The notes under the pieces: generated by a model | What the model was told of the DNA's origin: nothing | The model's input: only the letters and a program-made list of their open reading frames with translations | Database searches by the model: none | Position numbers and translations under genes: made by a program | Part shown: positions 1-9,618 of the stretch, in pieces | Layout of the letters: each line of letters opens with the position of its first letter | How positions within the stretch are numbered: the first letter of the stretch is position 1 | Origin: Shinisaurus crocodilurus | Taxonomy: Eukaryota; Chordata; Lepidosauria; Squamata; Shinisauridae | DNA: 64,000 bases | NCBI GenBank assembly: GCA_021292165.1 | Contig: JAHFWL010000408.1 | Coordinates: 62,001 to 126,000, forward strand | Direction of reading: 5' to 3'

Positions 1-55
1 TGCTCCTGCCTTTTCCTGCAAGGCGACTCTGCTCTTTCCCACCGACTGCGGTTCG
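1..55 (+). promoter_or_regulatory. Unit A: 3' end of candidate non-coding exon 1
   Basis: The window opens inside a GC-rich stretch that is repeated at about 16,090 (B), 35,150 (C) and 59,430 (D). In A it ends at a consensus donor (GTGAG at 56-60), so I read it as the 3' end of a non-coding first exon whose next exon carries the SCAN start codon. No cDNA evidence is available; the exon call rests on conservation between copies and on the donor. Confidence 0.45.
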
Positions 56-904
56 GTGAGACCCTCCGCCATGTGTATTTGGGTAGGGGGAGGCCCTGGG
101 CTGCACGCTGGAACCCACAGGCTGATCCGTTTGAGGTTTTCCTACAAGCTCGGGCGCTTCTTTCTTTCTTTCTCTCCTCCTCCGTAAAGCCAGGAGAACC
201 TTTTGGTTTTGGGGGGAATTAAAGGAGGTCTGCGAGGAATCCAGCAGGTTCGTAGACTCTGCACCTGAACACCGGCTAAAATCATTGCCCCCCCCCACCC
301 GCCCACCCCCGAATCGGGCCCTGTGGCTCCCGGCTCCCCAACACGGCTCCCCCGAGGGATTTCTGCGCGTGGCCGAGATGCTCCCCTGGTTCTGGGCTGG
401 ACCGTCCAAAGCGAACACAATTGGGCCGAGGGGCACGGATGAGGTGCCCCCCACCCCCGCCCAGCGCTGGCCCCACCATAGGGCAGAGGGAGGTGTCATA
501 AGATTATTATTATTGTTGCAAAAAGGGATTTTTAAAAAAGGGTATTTGTTGTGGTTACATACAGAGCTGTTCTTGGTGATTGACAGGATTACTCTGTATT
601 CGTGGTACGCCAAAAACAAACAAACAGGAGACGGCTTGAGTGCAGATGGAGAGGAACTCCTAGTAGTGGATGCCATCAAGCCCTGGTATGTGCCTATAGT
701 CCTTTATATTTAGGGGCAGTGAAGGAGGCAAAGAAACTGCCTCTATTCAGTCTTTTTTTTGTTGCCCAGCAGAGCTCTTTTGGGTTGTCTGGAGCCTATT
801 ATATGCTGGCCCCAAGGACACACTGGACCCCGCTGAGGCCCGCTACAATATATTTGCTAGGCACTGACAGAAAAAATCTCTTGCATCCCCCGGGACTTGG
901 ACTC
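56..904 (+). other. Unit A intron 1, 5' part
   Basis: Non-coding sequence conserved in all four units (compare 16,127-17,220, 35,203-35,838 plus 42,610-43,010, and 59,502-60,540). It begins CpG- and C-rich, passes an ATT-rich simple stretch near 500-515, and continues as unique-looking intron. Short open frames here are not conserved in frame between copies, so no gene is called. The ATT stretch corresponds to the place where the Gypsy element inserted in unit C. Confidence 0.5.
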
Positions 905-1700
905 CAATGTTATAGCTGACAGTGTGTTGCCATCAATACGCTGATGACGCACAGCCCTTTCTCTCCTTTTCATCTTCAGCAGCTGAGGCCGTGGATGTGC
1001 TAAACCGGTGCCTGGCCACGACAATGGACTGGATAAGGGCTAACAAACTGAGGCTCAATCCAGACTAGACTGAGATGCAGTTAGTGGGTGGTTCCCCTGA
1101 CCGGATGGAGGGTGTTCAACCTGTAATGGATGGGGTGGCACTCCCCTTGAAGGAGCAGGTTCGTAGCTTGGGGGTCCTCCTTGGGCCATCTTTGTCACTT
1201 GAGGATCAAGTGGCCTCAGTGGCACAGAGTGCCTTCTACCAGCTCTGGCTGGTATCCCAGGTTGCCCATATTTGGACAGGGATAGCCTGGATTCAATAAT
1301 CTATGTTCTGGGAATCTCTAAATTAGACTACTGCAATGCACTCTATGTGGGGCTGCCCTTGAAGACTATTCAGAAGCTGCAGCTTGTCCAAAATGCAGTA
1401 GCCAAACTAATAGGCAGGACTAGTAGGTCTAAACATATAACACCAGTTCTGGCCTATTTGCTTCCGTGCCCGATTCCAGTTGCTTTGTCCCGCGTCCAAC
1501 ATCTGAGTCTTTCCTTTGCTTGCCACCTCCAGGGAGGCCTGGAGGGAGGTAACAAAGGGGGGGCCTTTTCTGTGGTTGCCCCCAACTGTGCAACGAGCTC
1601 CACACTGTGGTGGCGCCAGCTCTACTATCCTTTAGGGGCCTTGTTATACCTGCCCCCTCTGTAGAGGCAGTGAACAACTCTAAATAACACATGGGGTGGT
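905..1700 (+). mobile_element. L2-like LINE fragment (RT C-terminal half), unit A intron 1
   Basis: Degraded LINE reverse transcriptase on the + strand: a YADD-type motif (HQYADDAQP), then NKLRLNPD followed by an in-frame TAG, DGVALPLKEQVRSLGV, and the LDYCNALYVGLP block, split over two frames. This is the 3' half of an L2-clade ORF2. The same fragment at the same place exists in B (17,270-18,360), C (43,020-43,800) and D (60,590-62,125, longest), so it inserted once before the units were duplicated. Non-functional. Confidence 0.8.
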
Positions 1701-2159
1701 GGTGGTTATATCAACTGGTTAAACAGGGTGTGTCGTATTAACTGTATTTTAGTCATTTGAGTCATATTTACATTTGGTTTTTAAACAATTTCCAGGTAAT
1801 CTCGTGTAAGAGAGGCTGAAGGAGAACAGAGCAGTAGCAGGATGCCTGTTGGGGAGGGGTGTGGTGGGGGCTTTGGAAGAAGAATGGGCAGGGGGCTCAA
1901 TTGAAGGCTGAGAGTGGGAGCTGGTTTGGACGGGGAGGAACGTTGGGGTGCGCGGAGGATGCTGCATCCTCTGACTTGCAAGCCCATGAAAGAAGTTTTG
2001 GTTCGTGGCTCCCAGGCAAAGAAACCTCCCCAACCCATGTCTCCATTTTCTCTTTGAGTCTTGGCATGTGCCTGCCTTTCCTTCTGGAATGGGACCTGGT
2101 TGCTACCTGGAGTCCGCACTGTTCCTTCTTGCCTTGACAGGGTAATAATTCTTTTACAG
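1701..2159 (+). other. Unit A intron 1, 3' part up to the SCAN acceptor
   Basis: Conserved intronic spacer present in all units. It ends in a polypyrimidine tract and acceptor (TTCTTTTACAG ending at 2159). No gene or recognisable transposon seen beyond the L2 tail. Confidence 0.5.
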
Positions 2160-2212
2160 GTCTTGGCTTTGCAGAGCTTCAGTAGCACCGCTCTTTGCTG
2201 CACAGATCAAAG

Positions 2213-2626
2213 ATGGATGAGCAGGACTCGGCTACCGCCGAAGCAGGAAGAGGCCGCGATGCCATCAGGACTGGGAGTGCCAGGGAAACCTGGGAAACTA
2301 CGGGACAGAAGATGCTGGGCCAGGAAATGGTCAGCTCAGATGTGTGGCAACAGCGTTTCAGGCATCTCCGCTACCAGGAGGCTCAGGGCCCCCGAGAGGT
2401 CTGCACCCAGCTCCACCATCTCTCCCGTCAGTGGCTGAAGCCAGAGCGACACACCAAAAATCAGATGGTGGACCTGGTAATCCTGGAGCAGTTCCTGAGC
2501 ATCCTGCCCCTGGAGATGTCGAGCTGGGTGAGGGAATGTGGGGCGGAGACCAGTTCCCAGGCGGTGGCCCTGGCAGAAGGCTTCCTCCTGGGCCGGGAGG
2601 AGGAGAAGAAGCAGGAGGAGCAGCGG
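2213..2626 (+). CDS. Gene A coding exon 1: SCAN domain
   Basis: The exon starts after the acceptor at 2159; ATG at 2213; donor GTGAGA at 2627. It encodes 138 aa ending in an acidic/Lys-rich tail ([10 protein letters not shown]). SCAN signature is clear: [61 protein letters not shown] is an all-helical dimerisation module found only in tetrapod ZNF and related genes; it lacks DNA-binding function. The 44 residues before it are Ser/Thr/Gly-rich and not recognisable. Confidence 0.93.
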
Positions 2627-5600
2627 GTGAGAGCATTGCATTGTGGGAGCTCCAAGGGGTCAAGCATGTGAGGGAGGGACATCCCAAAACTCGCTCTGCG
2701 AATTAGCCGACCTTTTCTGGAAATCCTCTGAGGAGGGATCTCCCATACCCATGCCCCCTGTCCCATGAGTCTATCACTTCTGTATTCTCTTCTCATGGCA
2801 TGTCTTGGATCCACATTACGTTTCAGGTAGAGAATCTGTGTGCCGAAGTGGGGCCTGATTTCCCTGCCCCCTGCAGAGTCCCCTGTGAACGGGCATCGAG
2901 CAGGAGAGTGATGGAGGTGCCGCCTCACAGGGTAAGGATTAGCTTAACGGGAGATGTTAGACATGGAAATCTGCACTTTGAATTGTGGCCAAGAGCCCAA
3001 CTGGGGAGAGATGCATTTTCACCCAATTGTCCTAAAACATCCAGACTGCAAATAAAGGATAAGACATCTCCTGACATGCCTGTGTTCTTACACTTGCATC
3101 ACTTAAGCTGAAGTCCTGTGTATTTTCCTGAGAAGGAAGTCCAGTTGTGTTCAAAGGGGCTTATTAGCTAGTAAGTGTGTCTTCCTTTGTGTTAGTGGGA
3201 AAAGTGATCCTTAGACAGCTGTGTTTGTGATGGGCATACATAGCTATACACGATCTCCAGGATCAGAGGCAGTTGCTGGGGAACATGGGTGGGAGGGGGT
3301 TGTTGCACTCATGTCCTGCTTGTGAGTTTCTGTGGGCAATTGGTTGACCAGTGTGTAAACAGAATAGTGGCCTAGATGGACATTTGGCCTGATCCAGAAT
3401 GGCCCTTCTTATGGTCTTATGTTCTTAGGACTGTCATCTTAATCTCCAAGACAAGCATACACTCCCAATTTCCTTTCTCAGAGGGGATGGAATGATGCCA
3501 GGAATCAATCCTCAGCCAGCGCTTCTTCTTTGTGATGGTGTGGGAGCGGATCAGGTCGGGAGAAGGATCCCTTGGGTGCCCTTGTCCCCCGCTCACCTCG
3601 CTGGGCAATAGCCCTCGGACGCTGTTCTTCCCCTGTAATTGGTCTTGAGAGGCATGCTTCCCCAGATCCTGGAGGTCGCCATCAGGACCAGTAGCCCTTT
3701 GGTAGCCTTGTCCTCCAAAAGGAAGGCTGCAAATGCCACTCCTAGATGCTTAAATCGTCCACTATAAATGCCCAGCCAACTCACTTGAAGCAGCCTTTTG
3801 GATTTTGTTACTACAGTAATACCTTGGATTACGAGCATAATTCGTTCCGGGACCATGCTCGTAATCCAAAATACTCGTACATCAAAGTGAGTTTCCCCAT
3901 TAGAAATAATGGGAACTCAGATGATTCGTTCCACAACCATTTAATCACTGCTTTGCCGGCTCCCTGGCAGGGAGCCCCATGGAGGGAGCCGACAAAGCAG
4001 TGATTAAATGGTTGTGGGGCTAATGGGGAAACTCACTTTGATGTGCCGGCTCCTGGCCTCGCCTCGCCTCGCCTCCACTCTCTCTGCTAGCGCCTCGCAC
4101 GCTGCCATGTCGGCTCCCGGGCAGGGAAGCGGCATGGCAGCGCGAGGCGCCCGCAGAGCGAGCGGCCGCGGCGTGTCTCCACGCATCTCCCTGCCAGGGA
4201 GCCGGCAAAGCTTTGCCGGCTCCCTGGCAGGGAGACACGTGGAGCCGCCCCCGCCTCTCCCTACACTTTTTTGCAAGTGGCGCGTCTCCCTACTTTTGCA
4301 AGCGGCAGCTGTCCCAGCACCTCACATCCGGCCCCGTCAGGAATCCAAGCCTCCTTTCCCGCGGAGGGAGGGGGCAGGAAGGAAGAGAGCCGCTTTGACA
4401 GCTCCCTGGAGCGAAGCAGGGGCCGAGAGAGCGAGAGAGAGAGAGAGAGAGAGAGAGCGAAAGCGAGGGAGGCGGAGGCGCAGGCAGGGCGACCAGAGGG
4501 AGGAGAGGAAGCACAACCAAATGAGGGGGGGAGGCAGGGAGAGAGCGCGAGCCAGCAGCCACACACCCCGCACGCACATTCCAGTGGGCCTTGCCACCGC
4601 GGGCCGCCTCCCCGCCCTCTTCCCGCAGCGGGAAGTTGCCGAGAAAGTTGCCGTTCAGCAGGAGGAGCCCAACTTGGCCGCAGCCCTGATCCTTGCTCTC
4701 CCTTCCTTCTTCCCCCGCGAGCTGCCCGGCCTGGCCCTTCGGAGGAAGCGGCCACATTCCTGCGCTCCCCGGCAAACGACGCTTCTCGCAGCCGCCGAGT
4801 GAGCTGCCCCCCGCGCTCGGGATCGCAGCTGGTGCGCTGCTGCTTCATTCCCTGCTGAGAAGTCTTCGGGGCCGGTAGAGAAGGAAGCTGCCGGGTTGGG
4901 GGCTCCTTTTGGAGGCCGCTGTTCTTTTGCTTGGCTTTGCTGGCACTGTGCTTTGCTGACTCCCAGGCAGGGAGCCGGCGCAGCGGTGCAAGGTGCAGCG
5001 GTGCGAGCGGCCGTGCCTTGCCTTCATGGGGCTCCCTGCCGGCTAGGCAAAGCCGGGGAGCTGGCACTTTAAATGCTAGTCACGAGCCACATGCTGTGCC
5101 CGCGTTGCGAGACTTGCTCGTCTTTCGAATGCAAATAAATGCTAAAATTTTGCTCGTGAGTTACTCGTAATCCGAGGTATTACTGTACACGATCTTTACA
5201 TTAGGTGTGAGGAGGAGATGTTGATGTTTTTTTCTCTCCAGGGTCTGGTGCCCTTTGAGGAGATCGCTGTGTCCTTCAGCAAGGAGGAGTGGGCGCTGCT
5301 GGATCCTGACCAGAGAGCACTGCACAGGCAAATCATGGAGGAGAACTGTGGGATCGTGGCCTCTCTCGGTAAGGCTCCCTCTTTCCCTGGCTGGCGATAA
5401 TATCTCTTTACAAATGCAGTGATGGTAGTAGTCGTCGTAGTAGTGGGAATGTTAGAAATTTTTCCCCATTCTCTATGTACATTGAAGTGTTTTTAGGCTA
5501 CCTTTTGGGCATCCCCCTCGCAAGTGGCATACGCAAGCAAAGGAGGATGCATTAAGATAATCCAGTCGTTATACACTGTTACAACAGGAGCTTCAAGACA

Positions 5601-8600
5601 TGTTCAGCCATGCCAGAAACATTTCCAGGAGACACATTGAGACAGCTCAGGAGTCTCAAAAACCAGCAGCATAACCACTGTGATTAGGGAAAGGCAGCTG
5701 AGAATAGGCAAGCTTTTAAGCAACACTGGAAGGACTGCAGTGGAGGGGCCCGGGTGCAATTCGATGGTGTATCCCAGCATCTCAGGATCCCTTCTTTTCG
5801 GTCTAGCAGGATTTGTCCACTAAGGAGGAGGGAGGCTCGTGTCAAAGGAACCTCGGAAGCTGCCTTACACTGAGTCAGACCCTTGGTCCCTCTAGCCCAG
5901 TATTGTCGACAGTGACAGGCAGCAGCCGCTCTCCGGGGTTTCTTGCAGGATTCTTTCCTAGCCCGACCTGGAGAAGCCAGGGATCGAACCTGCGACCTTC
6001 CACGTGCAAAGCATGAGCTCTATCCCACTGAGATGTGGCCCCTCTCTACAGCACCGGGTCTTCCTAGGCAGTCACCCACCCAAGCACTGACTAGGCCCAA
6101 CCCTGCTTAGCTTTCGAGATCAGATGAGATCGGGCTGTTCAGGGCTGTTCAGATGTCCGCTACTCAGAAGGTCCCGTGCCACACACCATAGGCAGAGTGA
6201 GAAAGCAGAGCCGGGCAGCCAAGGATGATGTTCACGTGTTGAGAAGCTCACCTGGGACTGGTCCTTCCTGTGTCAAGACAAAGTTGGAATGGATTCCATC
6301 GACTTTATCCATAAAGAGTGAGGAACTTTTTTAACATTATTTTTTATTCTGAATTTCAACAGAGCAAAACCATAAAAGGAAAAAAAAGAAAGAAAAGGGA
6401 AAGAAATATAATGTTCTTATATAAATTTAAATAAAGCACTTACAATAAATCCATTGATGATTCTGGCATAGACACGGAAACCTACATCCCGTGAGATTCA
6501 GTGATCAATTTATTCAAGTTTTAACTTTGTCATGTGAGATATGTCTCTGGGAATATGCATTCCCAAATGAGTAATAAACTCTGGGCAGCATCAGAATTGA
6601 CTGTTGAACATCAGCCTTTTGGGCTGGGTCAGGAAAGGCCGGGAGCCGTAGACTCAAGCTGTGATTAACGTGGCAACCAGCTTAGAATGGACGGGAGCAG
6701 CTTTATCCGTAAAATGCTGAGCAAGTTGATCCATGTGGGGAGTGGGCTCCAGTGGGGAGGGTACCTTCATTCCTCAGGTCCCATGGTGGGTTTGGATACC
6801 ACAGGCTCCACTGGATGGTGCTGAGTCCATAACGGTAGGAGAGAAATATGCTATCTTTGCCACCAACACCGCCATAGCTCAGACGTTAAAATGAGCATAT
6901 TTAACTTATGTATATAATTTATGGGACACCGAAGAAGAAAAGGTTCTCTGCCACTCTTGATGGCTCTTCTTTCTCTTTTTATCTGGATTTGCATCCTAAT
7001 GTTGCTCCAAATAGCTCATAACATCATGCCTCAGATTGTCCACTTACCTGCACAACAACCCTGTTGGGTAGGCGAGGATAAGAGAGAGTAACCGGTCCCG
7101 CAGCATCCAGAAAAATTCATGTCTGAGCTGGGAGCAGAGCCCAGGACTCTCTGGTCCCAATCCATTGCTCTTGACTACACCAGCTCTTAAGTCAATGCCA
7201 GGCAAAAGAGGCTGTTAGGCACATAGTAAGAACTGCCACCAGTCTCGGTGTTCAGAGTTCCTCCTCCTATCACAATAGTCAACTGAAGTCATTCAATGAT
7301 TTGAAGCTCTATTTCTAACTCGGGCTTTTGCCGATTTCTTGTCTTCATTCTAGAAAGTGACTGGTGTGAAATGGAGAATGAGAGAGAACCATTTGGGATG
7401 TCCCCGAAAACAAACAGATGTAAAAATAGGGACGCTCAGAGAAGGGAAAGTGAACTAAATCAGAAGAGGAGGAATAAATCCTTTGCTTCTCAGGGCACCG
7501 ATTATGATGATATCTCAATGGAAGAAAAACTGGCTAAAAAACTGGAAAACTATGTGTGCTCTGTGTGTGGGAAAACCTTCAAGGCTAAATCAAGCCTCAG
7601 TGTTCATTGTAAAAACCACACAGGGGAGAAACCACATCAGTGCTTGGAATGCGGAAGGAGATTCAGTTGGAAGTCACAGCTCACTTCTCATCAAAGAATG
7701 CACACAGGGGAGAGACCATATCAATGCTTGGAGTGTGGAAAGAGGTTCAGTCGGAAAACATGTGTGACTTCCCATCAAAGAATTCACACAGGGGAGAAAC
7801 CACATCAATGCTTGGAATGCGGAAGGAGATTCAGTCGGAAGTCACAGCTCACTTCTCATCAAAGAACTCACACAGGTGAGAAACCATATCAATGCTTGGA
7901 GTGTGGAAAGAGCTTCAATCAAAAGATAAATCTGACTTTTCATCAAAGAATTCACACAGGGGAGAAACCATATCGGTGCTTGGAGTGTGGAAAGAGCTTC
8001 AATCAAAAGATAAGTCTGACTTTTCATCAAAGAATTCACACAGGGGAGAAAGCATATCAATGCTTGGAGTGTGGAAATAGATTCATTCGGAAGACACTGC
8101 TCACTTCTCATCAAAGAATTCACACAGGGGAGAAACCTTATGAATGCTTGGAGTGTGGAAAGAGATTCATTCAGAAGACACAGCTCACTTCTCATCAAAG
8201 TATTCACACAGGTGAGAAACCACATCAATGCTTGGAGTGTGGAAAGAGATTCATTCGGAAGACACAGCTCACTTCTCATCAAAGAATTCACACAGGGGAG
8301 AAACCATATCAATGCTTGGAGTGTGGAAAGAGCTTCAATCAAAAGATAAGTCTGACTTCTCATCAAAGAATTCACAGAGGGGAGAAATCTTATGAATGCT
8401 TGGAGTGTGGAAAGAGATTCATTCTGAAGTCACATCTCACTTCTCATCAAAGAACTCACACAGGGGAGAAACCACATCAATGCTTGGAGTGCGGAAAGAG
8501 ATTCTGTAAGAAGACAACTCTCACTTCTCATCAAAGAACTCACACAGGGGAGAAACCATATGAATGCTTGGAGTGCAGAAAGAGATTCAGTAGAAAGACG

Positions 8601-8981
8601 CATCTCACTTGTCATCAACGAACTCACACAGGTGAGAAACCATATGAATGCTTGGAGTGTGGAAAGAGATTCAGTAGGAAGACAACTCTCACTTCTCATC
8701 AAAGAACTCACACAGGGGAGAAACCATATGAATGCTTGGAGTGTGGAAAGAGTTTCAGTACAAAGACAACTCGCACTTCTCATCAAAGAACTCACACAGG
8801 GGAGAAACCATATGAATGCTTGGAGTGTAGAAACAGATTCAGTTGGAAGTCACAACTCACTTCTCATGAAAGAATTCACACAGTGGAGAAACCACATGAA
8901 TCCTTGGAGTGTGGAAAGAGATTCATTCGGAAAACACAGCTCACTTCTCATCAAAGTATTCATACGGGAGAAACCATATGA
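2213..8981 (+). CDS. Gene A: SCAN-KRAB-C2H2 zinc-finger protein (exons 2213-2626, 2827-2931, 5242-5368, 7354-8981)
   Basis: Four coding exons join in frame (phases 0, 0, 1) to a predicted 757-aa protein. SCAN dimerisation domain is at about residues 44-128, a linker exon at 139-173, a KRAB-A box at 174-215, a basic spacer, and 17 C2H2 modules from about residue 282. It should be a nuclear, sequence-specific DNA-binding regulator; SCAN mediates homo- or heterodimers and KRAB usually recruits TRIM28, but this KRAB is atypical (see KRAB exon). Start: the first ATG in the exon after the acceptor at 2159. The frame ends at a TGA created by a one-base deletion in a finger linker near 8,965; eight more modules follow out of frame. 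Whether the truncated protein is the real product, or an assembly or allelic error, cannot be judged here. Target unknown; the family often silences retroelements. Confidence 0.8.
2827..2931 (+). CDS. Gene A coding exon 2: SCAN-KRAB linker
   Basis: 35 codons between an acceptor (TTTCAG, ending 2826) and a donor (GTAAGG at 2932). Encodes a Pro/Arg/Cys-rich linker (starts [12 protein letters not shown], ends VMEVPPHR). Length and phase are identical in B, C and D. No domain; a short exon at this position is usual in SCAN-KRAB genes. Confidence 0.85.
2932..3811 (+). other. Unit A intron between linker and KRAB exons; contains L3/CR1-like LINE tail (about 3225-3425)
   Basis: Conserved intron. 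About 3225-3425 matches a LINE 3' end also seen at 24,300-24,470, 45,500-45,690, 33,000-33,175 and 58,090-58,250, with the block ending near 'cttatgttctta'. Compared with B, C and D, unit A has lost roughly 120 bp just after the linker exon (the C-rich stretch at 19,590-19,620 in B). Positions 3426-3811 match 45,700-46,070 in C. No coding potential seen. Confidence 0.55.
3880..4045. repeat. Long inverted repeat inside the TIR element
   Basis: The stretch beginning ATCAAAGTGAGTTTCCCCAT near 3880 recurs as its reverse complement ending near 4045; the inner arms (CCACAACCATTTAATCACTG and complement) flank a short Pro-codon-like GC loop with GGGAGCC repeats. Arms are about 60-70 bp with a few mismatches; it would fold into a strong hairpin. 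Confidence 0.75.
4186..4235. repeat. 50-bp perfect palindrome centred on AAGCTT
   Basis: Read outward from the AAGCTT centre (about 4208-4213), every base pairs with its mirror partner from 4186 to 4235. Core halves contain GCCGGCAAAG and CTTTGCCGGC. No loop. It sits in the GC-rich interior of the TIR element. Confidence 0.9.
4428..4460 (+). repeat. GA microsatellite
   Basis: Uninterrupted alternating GA of about 30 bases within the CpG-rich cargo of the TIR element. Confidence 0.9.
5242..5368 (+). CDS. Gene A coding exon 3: KRAB-A box
   Basis: 127 nt, the standard KRAB-A exon length, between CTCTCCAG (ends 5241) and GTAAGG (5369). Encodes [32 protein letters not shown] and ASLG. Typical KRAB-A has DV near its start, EEW in the middle and MLE near its end; here EI replaces DV and MEE replaces MLE, while EEW is kept. 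In mammals DV and MLE contribute to TRIM28 binding and repression, so silencing may be weakened or use another partner. No KRAB-B exon is visible before the finger exon. Confidence 0.92.
5369..5834 (+). other. Unit A intron after KRAB exon, first part
   Basis: Conserved in B (24,665-25,200) and C (46,256-46,725). Contains a short GTA/GTC-type microsatellite near 5423-5445. Otherwise no gene or repeat recognised. Confidence 0.45.
5835..6165 (-). mobile_element. Chimeric SINE: 5S-rRNA-like head + tRNA-like body (unit A copy)
   Basis: On the - strand, 6165 to about 6048 closely matches vertebrate 5S rRNA (GCCCGATCTCATCTGATCT, AAGCTAAGCAGGGT, then a tail ending GGTGCTGTAG). It is followed by a tRNA-derived body with an A-box-like CTCAGTGGGATAGAGC and a perfect B box GGTTCGATCC near 5975-5985, then a core and tail ending about 5835 (GACTCAGTGTAAGGCAGC). 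5S-then-tRNA order is known from AmnSINE1-type SINEs; I cannot verify a Deu core. Copies at the same intronic place in B and C show an insertion before duplication. Confidence 0.7.
6166..7353 (+). other. Unit A intron before the finger exon
   Basis: Conserved with B (25,516-26,823) and C (47,046-48,252). AT-rich stretch at 6330-6450; a degraded MIR-like SINE at about 7040-7190 (AACAACCCTGTTGGGTAGG, CAGAGCCCAGGACTCTCTGG). Ends in CTTCATTCTAG. No gene seen. Confidence 0.5.
7354..8981 (+). CDS. Gene A coding exon 4: spacer plus 17 C2H2 fingers
   Basis: Starts phase 1 after CTTCATTCTAG. About 67 basic/acidic residues ([10 protein letters not shown] onward) precede the first finger, [10 protein letters not shown]. 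Fingers follow every 28 codons with TGEKP linkers and a nearly constant frame C-L-E-C-G-K-R-F. Helix positions vary little: Lys at +1, mostly Thr at +2 and Ser or Phe at +6; -1 and +3 carry most variation (R/Q/K/W/T and Q/H/N/S/T). Module 17 has a Cys replaced by Ser (HESLEC) and its linker reads TGET followed by Ile and stop. One G fewer than other linkers explains the shift. Confidence 0.92.
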
Positions 8982-9600
8982 ATGCTTGGAGTGCAGAAAG
9001 AGATTCATTCGGAAGACACATCTCACTTCTCATCAAAGTATTCACACAGGTGAGAAACCACATGAATGCTTGGAGTGTGGAAGGAGATTCAGTCAGAAGA
9101 CACATCTCACTTCTCATGAAAGAACTCACACAGGGGAGAAACCACATCAATGCTTGGAGTGCGGAAAGAGATTCAGTAAGAAGACAACTCTCACTTCTCA
9201 TCAAAGAACTCACACAGGGGAGAAACCATATGAATGCTTGGAGCGCAGAAAGAGATTCAGTAATAAGACAACTCGCACTTCTCATCAAAGAACTCACACA
9301 GGGGAGAAACCATATCAATGCTTGGAGTGTGGAAAGAGCTTCAATCAAAAGATAAGTCTGACTTTTCATCAAAGAATTCACACAGGGGAGAAACCATATC
9401 AGTGCTTGGAGTGTGGAAAGAGCTTCAATCAAAAGATAAGTCTGACTTTTCATCAAAGAATTCACACAGGGGAGAAAGCATATCAATGCTTGGAGTGTGG
9501 AAAGCGCTTCATTTGGAAGACACATTTGACTTCTCATCAAAGAAGTTACACAGTTGTGAAACCATATAAATGCTTGGATCATGAAAAGAACTTTGATTTG
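7561..9600 (+). repeat. 84-bp tandem finger repeat array, unit A
   Basis: About 25 tandem 84-bp modules (one finger plus linker each), very similar at the nucleotide level. Identical adjacent modules (QKISLTF helix near 9330-9480) indicate recent unequal exchange. Homologous arrays: 27,040-28,600 and 48,460-49,830. Confidence 0.85.
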
Positions 9601-9618
9601 AGGAAAAGCTACATGTAA
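8982..9618 (+). pseudogene. Gene A: stranded 3' finger modules (frameshifted)
   Basis: Directly after the premature TGA the other frame continues with eight modules: six standard fingers, one with Cys changed to Arg (ECLERRKRF), and finally the degenerate RSYTVVKP / [10 protein letters not shown] pair that also ends gene C. Open to a TAA at 9616-9618. It is either lost coding sequence or evidence that the deletion is an assembly error or a polymorphism. Confidence 0.8.

Larger units (their letters stand above)
3814..5185. mobile_element. Non-autonomous Tc1/mariner-type (Tigger/pogo-like) DNA transposon, 1372 bp, with CpG-rich cargo
   Basis: Ends are inverted: CAGTAATACCTTGGATTACG at the left, and its near reverse complement ending TACTG at 5185, each flanked by TA (3812-3813 and 5186-5187), as expected for the Tc1/mariner superfamily. 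Units B and C lack it: C reads straight from TGTTACT into GACGATCTTTAC near 46,070. The interior has no transposase. It carries a hairpin (3880-4045), a 50-bp perfect palindrome (4186-4235), a GA microsatellite (about 4430-4460) and about 600 bp of very CpG-rich DNA (about 4300-4900) resembling a host promoter. Superfamily assignment is from termini and TA target only. Confidence 0.75.

Noticed and set aside
4008..5067. Open frames of 195-268 codons on both strands at 4.0-5.1 kb
   Set aside because: They lie in the GC-rich interior of a TIR transposon, overlap each other on opposite strands, and are low in complexity; CpG-rich DNA has few stops by composition.
5955..6045. tRNA gene (also 10,090-10,150 and 50,320-50,380)
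   Set aside because: A and B boxes are present but no cloverleaf with intact acceptor stem; they are SINE heads.
6048..6165. 5S rRNA gene
   Set aside because: The 5S-like part lacks intact ends and control-region bases, is fused to a tRNA-derived SINE, and appears at the same intronic place in each unit.
8560..8960. Second plus-strand frame over the finger array of gene A (repeated NAWSVERDS peptides)
   Set aside because: Out-of-frame shadow of the tandem fingers; only the part after about 8,982 encodes real finger residues.
7561..9600. CRISPR-like regularly spaced repeats
   Set aside because: The 84-bp periodicity is the C2H2 finger plus linker coding module in a eukaryotic gene.
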